A stretch of DNA of 11,997 nt, from assembly GCF_018374135.1 (NCBI RefSeq), contig NZ_JAHAFS010000027.1, positions 1 to 11,997 on the forward strand, given 5' to 3'. Shown piece after piece: positions 7,181-11,997 of this stretch. The notes beneath the pieces are model-generated. The model saw only the letters and a program-made list of their open reading frames with translations, made no database searches and had not been told where the DNA came from. The number at the start of each line of letters is the position of its first letter. Positions within the stretch are counted from its first letter, which is position 1. The translations under genes and the position numbers were made by a program. This DNA comes from Campylobacter gracilis (lineage in GTDB: Bacteria > Campylobacterota > Campylobacteria > Campylobacterales > Campylobacteraceae).

Positions 7181-7711
7181 CCGCCGCTTTGAAATTTTGC
7201 AACGTCAAAGCGGGTTAAATTTTCACTGCTTGACGAGCTTCGCTTCGTCTGCTATAGGCGCCGCAACTGCGTCTCATTCATCATTGCTTTGAATTTGTAG
7301 CGGCGAAGCGGGTTAAATTTCACAGCCTCGGCGCTGTGGTAAATTTTATCGATCGGGCTTGTGCTGCGTCGCTTTAAAATTCGGCGCGGCCATACAGCTT
7401 AAAATTTCAAGCCGCTAAGGCGTTTTAAATTTTATACCGTCGAAACGCACCAAAATTTTACGATCTAGACGCTGTGCCAAATTTCACGCCCAAGATTTAT
7501 CGGCCCAAGTCGCGCCGCTTTAAAATTTCCCGTCGCAGCACCACATCTGCTACACAAATTTCCGCCGCCGCGCCCGCCTCGTCGCCCGCTAGCGCGCCGC
7601 TATTTTAAGCCTCTTGCGCCGCGCCGTCCATTAGCGAGCTATTGCATAAAATTCTCCGCCGCCGCTTAAAATTTCCGCGCGCCCTCTATTGGCGCGTCGC
7701 TTTAAATTTTA
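7181..7711 (+). repeat. Dispersed motif CGYCGCTTTRAAATTT, five copies
   Basis: Near-identical words occur at about 7183-7198 (CGCCGCTTTGAAATTT), 7367-7381 (CGTCGCTTTAAAATT), 7513-7528 (CGCCGCTTTAAAATTT), 7660-7674 (CGCCGCTTAAAATTT) and 7695-7709 (CGTCGCTTTAAATTT). All are in the same orientation within about 530 bases, with irregular spacing. AAATTT is common throughout this window, but the attached CGYCGCTTT is not. I do not know the function. Confidence 0.5.
7186..7324 (+). repeat. Imperfect direct repeat, two copies about 100 bp apart
   Basis: A unit of about 40 bases occurs at 7186-7226 and again at 7286-7324. Both copies begin GCTTTGAA and end AGCGGGTTAAATTT(T)CAC, with a diverged middle. 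The shared 14-base core AGCGGGTTAAATTT is exact at 7209-7222 and 7307-7320. Confidence 0.5.
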
Positions 7712-7751
7712 CTACGCCGCGCCCTTGCGCATCAAAATTTTATATCGCGAC

Positions 7752-7909
7752 GTGCGACCGAGCTTGCCGATGAGGCTTGCGCGCGACCGAGTATCGTCAT
7801 GCACCGAGCGTATCGATAGAATTATTGCGTAGGGCTGCCGCGCGATCATCGCACAGGGCGCCGAACCTGCAGATAGGAGGTTGCGTAGAGCCGTGTGCGA
7901 CCGATTATC
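7752..7909 (+). repeat. Short repeats around YGCGACCGAK and TTGCGTAGRGCYG
   Basis: YGCGACCGA recurs at about 7753-7761, 7782-7790 and 7896-7904, and two of the three copies continue as KTATCG. TTGCGTAG recurs at 7825-7832 and 7881-7888, 56 bases apart, with similar flanks. The copies are too diverged for a clear unit, and no hairpin stands out. Confidence 0.35.
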
Positions 7910-8094
7910 GCGCTGCATAAAATTTATGCCGCAAAATTTCATCGAAGATTGGAATTTAACATCACGCTAGCTTTATCGCGCCAAATTTCGTAGTTGAGGC
8001 AAACGCCGAATTTAGCTTGCGCGGCAAATTAAGCGCGCCGTCTAATAAAAGCGGTATAAAATTTGCTCGCGCGATAAAGCCCGTCTTTCGGCAC

Positions 8095-8733
8095 TTAGGC
8101 GTATAAAATTCTACCCAGGCGGATCATGTTCGAGCCGCATTTGATCGCGAGCTCAAAATCATCACTCATCCCCATCGAGCAGATCCGCGCGCCGTGCGGT
8201 ATGAGCGCGTCAAAGATCTCGCGGCCCACCTCGAAGCTTCGCGCGATCTGCGCTGGCTCGCTAGCGTGCGCTCCGATGCTCATCACGCCGATTAAATTTA
8301 GATTTTTGCACTCCTGCTTGATGCGCAAAAACTCCTCCACCGCGCGGTTTTTATCGAGCCCCGTTTTGGAGCTCTCGCCCGCGGCGTTGATCTCCAGCAG
8401 CGTATCTAGCGGATAATTCAGCCGCTTATTCACGGCAAGCGCGAGCTCGTAATTGTTGCAGCTCTGCCACAGCGTCGGGCGCAGAGCGATGAGCTGATTG
8501 ATTTTGTTGCTTTGCAGCGTGCCGATGAAGTGCCACTTTAGCGGCAGCTCGCGCAGCAGCTCGCTTTTGCGCTTCAGCTCCTGCACCCTGTTTTCGCCAA
8601 ACGCGATCTGTCCTTGCGAATACAGCTCGCGCACCTCATCCGTGCCTACGTTTTTGCTCACCGCGACTAGCTGCACGTCGCCCGGGCCTACTTTTGCAGC
8701 CTCAATGCGCTTTAAAATTTCATCCAGTCTCAT
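8095..8733 (-). CDS. YggS-family PLP homeostasis protein (PLPBP)
   Basis: This is a 212-residue cytosolic protein with a fold type III (alanine racemase N-terminal-like) barrel that carries pyridoxal 5'-phosphate and helps control free PLP. No catalytic reaction is known for the family. Landmarks are intact: the PLP-binding lysine in VAVSK at about residue 27, FGENRVQE at about 45-52, WHFIGTLQSNK at about 67-76, LIGVMSIG in the middle of the chain and the C-terminal phosphate-binding region MGMSDDFELAI...GSNMIRLGR. It is slightly shorter than the roughly 230 residues of E. coli YggS, as is usual for compact epsilonproteobacterial versions. The ATG overlaps the rseP stop (ATGA, 8733-8730), so the pair is translationally coupled. 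No defect is seen. Confidence 0.95.
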   Translation of the reverse strand: MRLDEILKRIEAAKVGPGDVQLVAVSKNVGTDEVRELYSQGQIAFGENRVQELKRKSELLRELPLKWHFIGTLQSNKINQLIALRPTLWQSCNNYELALAVNKRLNYPLDTLLEINAAGESSKTGLDKNRAVEEFLRIKQECKNLNLIGVMSIGAHASEPAQIARSFEVGREIFDALIPHGARICSMGMSDDFELAIKCGSNMIRLGRILYA

Positions 8734-9845
8734 TTGTAAAATCCCAAAATTCTAGCGAAATCATTTAGCACCGTAAATATCATCAAAAGCGCTAAAATCC
8801 CCATTCCTACGTAGCTAGCGCCTACGAATACTCGCTTTGGCACCGGGCGGCGGAAGATGAGCTCAAAGAGATTAAACGCGATGTGTCCGCCGTCGAGCGC
8901 AGGGATCGGAAAGAGGTTGATAAGCCCTAAATTTACCGATATTAGCGCCACGAGCGCGAGTAAGACCGCCGCGCCGTAATCGACCGCCTTTGAAGTGATA
9001 TCGGTAATAGCAACGATGCCGCCCATCTCCTTGGGCGAAACGACGCCGCTGGCGAGTTTTTCGAGACCCACTAAGATGAGCTTTGATGCCTCCACCGTCT
9101 GATCCCACGCGAAGCTAAGCGAGCGAGCACCTTTGTGATATAACGTCACGGTCGCGTTGTAATCGGGCGAAATGCCGATGAGCGGCACTCTGATGCTCTC
9201 ACGCCAGATGGTTTTTTTCTCGCCGAGCTTTGGCGTGAGCTGCAGGCTCAGCCGCTCGCCGCCGCGCATGATTTCTAAGCTTAGAGGGGCTGCGGTTACC
9301 TGCTTTGAGATATCGTCCCACTCGCGGATCTGCTTGCCGTCGATCGCTAAAATTTCATCGTTTAGCATTAGCCCTGCGCTTGCTGCGGCGGAGCCCGGCG
9401 AGATTTTGCCGACCTTCGGCGCTAGCTTTTCGACGCCGATGTAGCCAAGCGCGATGTAGATCAAAAACGCAAGCAGCAGGTTAAAAAACGGTCCCGCAAA
9501 AAGTATGATTATGCGCGCGATCGGGCCTTTGGAGTTGTAGCTGTCGGGGTCCGCACTTGCCGCGGCGGGATCCAAATCCTCCTGCCCCTTAAGGCTCACG
9601 TAGCCCCCCAGAGGGATCGCGCTGATGGCGTACTGCGTAGCGCCGATACGCTTAGTAAAGACCTTTTCTCCAAAGCCCACGCTAAAGACATTCACCCCCA
9701 CACCCAATGCCCGCGCCGCCAAAAAATGCCCCAGCTCGTGGAAAAAGATGAGGAAGCTGATCGCCAGCACCGTGACCATAAAATTTATCGAATAAAAATA
9801 AAATCCGACCGCCAGGATCGCTAGCGTTAAAATTATGCTTTTCAA
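8730..9845 (-). CDS. rseP: RseP-type intramembrane zinc metalloprotease (site-2 protease)
   Basis: This is an inner-membrane protease of 371 residues that cleaves membrane-embedded substrates. The zinc site HELGH is at about 36-40 in the second hydrophobic segment, and the second ligand motif NLFPIPALDGGH is at about 310-321. One PDZ domain lies between them (about 145-205, with GSAAASAGLMLNDEILAIDGK), whereas E. coli RseP has two. Four membrane segments are visible: the N-terminal one, the HELGH one, about 110-135, and the C-terminal pair around 295-315 and 345-365. The start is TTG (9845-9843) with AAAGG eight bases upstream; the next ATG, at residue 23, would cut the first helix. Natural substrates in Campylobacter are not evident here. 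The gene upstream is a restriction-modification gene, not the expected housekeeping neighbour. Confidence 0.94.
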   Translation of the reverse strand: MKSIILTLAILAVGFYFYSINFMVTVLAISFLIFFHELGHFLAARALGVGVNVFSVGFGEKVFTKRIGATQYAISAIPLGGYVSLKGQEDLDPAAASADPDSYNSKGPIARIIILFAGPFFNLLLAFLIYIALGYIGVEKLAPKVGKISPGSAAASAGLMLNDEILAIDGKQIREWDDISKQVTAAPLSLEIMRGGERLSLQLTPKLGEKKTIWRESIRVPLIGISPDYNATVTLYHKGARSLSFAWDQTVEASKLILVGLEKLASGVVSPKEMGGIVAITDITSKAVDYGAAVLLALVALISVNLGLINLFPIPALDGGHIAFNLFELIFRRPVPKRVFVGASYVGMGILALLMIFTVLNDFARILGFYK

Positions 9846-9970
9846 ATTTCAAACCTTTGTAAAAAATGGGCTAAGCTTACTATTATTTTGCAAATTTTAA
9901 ACTTAGAAAAGAGATTGTCTAAAAGCATAGCGGTATAAGCATGCTTTAAAATATATAAATTTAAAATTTT
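9846..9970. promoter_or_regulatory. AT-rich gap between the specificity gene and rseP; weak hairpin
   Basis: AAAGCAT (9922-9928) pairs with ATGCTTT (9941-9947) around a 12-base loop. On the minus strand it is followed by a short T run, so it may weakly end the restriction-modification transcript. The DNA between it and rseP should carry the rseP promoter, but I found no clear -10. AAAATAATAG near 9880-9895 (minus) is the best candidate. Confidence 0.3.
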
Positions 9971-10603
9971 TTATTTCGCAATATCGGCAAGATGCAGATA
10001 ATAATCAATTAGTTTTTGCGTATAATTTTGTTTAATTTCTTTTATGAAATTTTCCATTAAAGTAAAATTTGGATTTCCATTGCCATTGACCGGGAGCGCA
10101 ATTTTTTCCTTTTTTAAAGCAGTTTGAGAGCACATTTGATTAAAAGAATAACGATCTCCAAAGGACTTATTTAAAATAGATACTATGAAAAATCCAATAT
10201 TTTGATTAAGTTCAAATTTTGGTTTTAAAATATTTATACGACCATGGGATACTGCATAAAAATTTTTTGGCTGATAAAAACATTTCCCAAACATATCTAC
10301 ACTTAAAGAATTACCGTCGAATTTTTCACTTAGCTCATCACAATTTTGCACATACGCAACTATCCCATTATTAAAATTCCCAGAGCTTATTAAATGATTG
10401 TTTCCACTTTGAAGTCTTTTAGCTTGCAAATCACCTTTGGCTAGCAGAATTTCAAACAAATTTGCAAGTTCAAACTCATCCCATTTGCAATTAAGTTTAC
10501 CAAAAAGACTTGCAGCTATTCGCATGATAGCCTCTTGGATATAATTTGCCAAATGTGAATTCGTAATAAAAACATCGCCGTTAGGCGAATTATTCTCTCT
10601 CTC
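9971..10603 (-). pseudogene. Specificity subunit fragment: second target-recognition domain
   Basis: The frame is open from just after a TGA at 10606-10604 down to 9971. It holds a complete second target-recognition domain of a restriction-modification specificity subunit: WDEFELANLFEI, the TRD body with FGKCFYQP and ILKPKF, then SQTALKKEKIALPVNGNGNPNF and the helix LMENFIKEIKQNY. This repeats the first domain (GTCFYHP, SLKPIGY, STDLKKSYIRLPV, FMENYIKSIEAK) almost position for position, so the two were one BcgI-B/HsdS-like protein of about 370 residues. Upstream residues ERENNSPNGDVFITNSHLA look like the linker. If the half is made alone, the best start is the ATG at 10525, with AAGAGG five bases before it (184 residues). 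The TTG at 10552 is weaker. Half subunits can work as dimers in type I systems, but this is not shown here. Confidence 0.65.
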
Positions 10604-10605
10604 TC
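10594..10605 (-). repeat. (GA)6 dinucleotide tract in the specificity gene
   Basis: Six GA units on the coding strand (TC on the plus strand) lie exactly between the two target-recognition domains. The first GA completes the TGA stop (CTT TGA). Dinucleotide tracts of this kind cause slipped-strand frame switching in other epsilonproteobacteria. Six units is short, so variability here is uncertain. Confidence 0.6.
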
Positions 10606-11100
10606 AAAGGGCAAGCGCGTTATGATATAAAATCAGTTTTTGCATTTTAGCTTCTATACTTTTTATATAATTTTCCATAAAATTAAAATCAATCATATCG
10701 TTAGTTACAGGAAGCCTTATGTATGACTTTTTTAAATCGGTACTCGAAATTTGATCATTATAAACGCCATTGAATGATTTTTTAAATAGATTTACCAAAA
10801 ATAAAGCAGTGTATTTATTAAGCATATATCCTATTGGCTTTAAACTATGAACTTTCATATCTAAACTCGCCTTATACGGATGATAAAAACAAGTTCCCAA
10901 AAAAGAAAAAGATATAAAATTTTCTTAACTCTGTAATTATTTGACGACAAATCATTATAATATCCAGAAATGCCATTATCTAAATTTGTCACAGATATTC
11001 TTGGAGTTTTTCCAGATTTTAATTCATTTTGTGGTATATTTGCTCCGGTTTCAACTATAAAAATATCTGTTACTTTAAAATTTCTATACTCCAATTTCAA
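10604..11100 (-). pseudogene. Specificity subunit fragment: first target-recognition domain, frameshifted
   Basis: This follows the methyltransferase with its TTG start (11100) inside the methyltransferase stop (TTGA overlap). A second TTG at 11094 has better spacing (seven bases) from AAAGG. The first frame encodes LEYRNFKVTDIFIVETGANI and continues to NNYRVKK, then changes into nonsense ending at 10861. The correct continuation, NFISFSFLGTCFYHPY, is in the next frame. Alignment with the second domain (NSLSVDMFGKCFYQP) puts the shift at the A4 run near 10920-10924, where restoring one A would mend it. The corrected domain then runs to IEAKMQKLILYHNALAL and meets an in-frame TGA. CGA to TGA would explain that stop, giving REREN in the linker. 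Such proteins choose the DNA target for the adjoining methyltransferase/nuclease. Confidence 0.7.
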
Positions 11101-11997
11101 ACCTTTATCTTTATCTCGTCATCGTCTAAATTTATCTCACTTCCATATAAAACGCTATCCAAAATAGTTTTTTCAAACTCCTTTTTATCGATACCGTTTT
11201 CAAAAAGCATATAATCAAGCACGACTTTTTTAAAATCTTGCTCGGTTATCTCAAATTTAGGCTCGGGCATTTTATACTGCAAGCTCTCATTCGGCTTTAT
11301 CCATTGGCAGCTTTCATCGCCGCTTTGCTTATATATCACATCTACCCAGTAATCTTCAAGTTCTTGCCATTTGCCTTTTAAGTCATGACGCCCTTGATTT
11401 TTAACGGTTTCCAGTCCATCTTCTTTTATATAGCAACCGAAAATTTCTTTATTTCCTTGTGGTTCATGCGCTTTAAATATAAAAATCGATGTTTCGTTCG
11501 CACCTTTCATACGAGCAAAAACTTCTTTTGGAAGTTTGATGATTTTCAAAAGAGAGTGCTTTTTAAGCCATTTCGAAACTTGCTTTTTGCCGACTTCAAG
11601 TTTATTACTCGGTAATAAAAACGCGCAAATCGCGCCGTCCTCGACATTATCAAGTACGTTTTTTACTATTTTTAAGCAACCAAATTTATTTTCATAAGGT
11701 GGATTCATCAAAACTTTTGTGATATTTTTGCTTTTTATCCATTCACAGGCCGCCTCGCTTCTAGCATCGTCATGAGTCAAATTGGTTTTCCCGTCTTTAT
11801 GGATTAACATATTCGCACAAGCTAGAGCAAATAGCTCTTTATCAAATTCTATTCCAAAAAGTCTATCATTTTGTATAATTTTAACCGCGCTTTCATTGAA
11901 ATTTCCGCCGACTTCGTTTATCATATTATTCATAGCTTTTACTAAAAATGCACCGCTACCGCAGCATGCGTCTAAAATTTTATCTTTGTAGCTAACG
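11097..11997 (-). CDS. N6-adenine DNA methyltransferase / R-M subunit, C-terminal part
   Basis: These are the last 299 residues; the N-terminus is beyond the window. The visible part starts within the SAM-binding motif I, DACCGSGAFLVKAM, and contains FGIEFDKELFALA (acidic SAM contact) and the catalytic motif IV KVLMNPPYE. This motif order marks a gamma-class N6-adenine methyltransferase of the HsdM/BcgI-A type. The C-terminal region (EPQGNKEIFGCYIKEDGL, then an acidic tail DDDEIKIKV) has no second nuclease domain; in BcgI-like enzymes the nuclease is at the N-terminus, not seen here. The stop overlaps the start of the specificity gene, as in BcgI and type I systems. GC is clearly lower than in rseP and yggS, which suggests horizontal acquisition. 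A type I HsdM is the alternative. Confidence 0.88.
   Translation of the reverse strand, partial: VSYKDKILDACCGSGAFLVKAMNNMINEVGGNFNESAVKIIQNDRLFGIEFDKELFALACANMLIHKDGKTNLTHDDARSEAACEWIKSKNITKVLMNPPYENKFGCLKIVKNVLDNVEDGAICAFLLPSNKLEVGKKQVSKWLKKHSLLKIIKLPKEVFARMKGANETSIFIFKAHEPQGNKEIFGCYIKEDGLETVKNQGRHDLKGKWQELEDYWVDVIYKQSGDESCQWIKPNESLQYKMPEPKFEITEQDFKKVVLDYMLFENGIDKKEFEKTILDSVLYGSEINLDDDEIKIKV

Larger units (their letters stand above)
6889..8094. other. About 1.2 kb without a convincing gene; degenerate short repeats
   Basis: No frame here has both a good start and protein-like composition. The two longest (plus 6972-7292 with a GTG start, minus 7712-7942) are rich in Arg, Ser, Ala and Cys, have no recognisable motif and no supporting ribosome binding site. 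The stretch alternates GC-rich blocks (GCCGC, GCGCG) with AAATTT/TTTAAA words. I saw no tRNA, rRNA or CRISPR structure. It may be an eroded gene region or repetitive spacer. A weak hairpin (GCCG-AAAGA-CGGGC on the minus strand, near 8081-8094) after the YggS gene might serve as its terminator. Confidence 0.6.

Noticed and set aside
6972..7292. Plus-strand frame of 106 codons with a GTG start
   Set aside because: It has no ribosome binding site, an Arg/Ser/Ala-rich composition, no motif, and it runs through the repeated words of the spacer.
7712..7942. Minus-strand frame of 76 codons
   Set aside because: It has low-complexity codon content, no recognisable motif, and overlaps the short repeats; it reads as chance.
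6889..8094. CRISPR array or tRNA gene in the geneless region
   Set aside because: The repeats are irregularly spaced, diverged and without uniform spacers, and no cloverleaf with a TTCRANY arm was found.

Overview
The window looks like chromosome of a relatively GC-rich Campylobacter of the oral type (C. gracilis, C. rectus and C. showae are candidates; this is an inference). The grounds are an intermediate GC content, very frequent AAATTT/TTTAAA words inside and between genes, TG-extended -10 elements with no clear -35, and epsilonproteobacterial-looking versions of RseP, FecCD and the TonB receptor.

Layout. (1) 1-506: the N-terminal part of an unrecognised protein on the minus strand. (2) 702-5804: an iron-type metal or metal-chelate uptake locus, all on the minus strand. 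In order of transcription it holds a TonB-dependent outer-membrane receptor, then after a hairpin and a new promoter a periplasmic binding protein, a FecCD-type permease and an ATPase, the last two pairs tightly coupled. (3) 5805-5939: a very AT-rich divergent promoter region. (4) 5940-6888: a two-gene plus-strand unit. The first gene is an IDDTD protein resembling the N-terminal domain of tRNA-modifying TiaS proteins, and the second is a tiny cysteine-rich protein. They overlap by TGATG, and each is broken by what looks like one extra base. (5) 6889-8094: about 1.2 kb with no convincing gene, full of short degenerate GC-rich repeats joined by AAATTT words. (6) 8095-9845: the housekeeping pair rseP (intramembrane protease) and a YggS-family PLP-binding protein, overlapping by ATGA. 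(7) 9971-11997: an AT-rich restriction-modification locus, cut by the window end. It comprises an N6-adenine methyltransferase C-terminal part followed by a two-domain specificity subunit, split by a frameshift and an in-frame TGA beside a (GA)6 tract.

How it works together. The receptor would bring a chelated metal through the outer membrane with energy from TonB (not encoded here). The binding protein would carry it through the periplasm and the permease/ATPase pair would import it. The IDDTD and Cys-rich genes share the regulatory region with the receptor, so a functional link is possible but unproven. The most rewarding points are the paired +1 frameshifts in the IDDTD/Cys-rich unit and the interrupted specificity gene whose second half keeps its own ribosome binding site.
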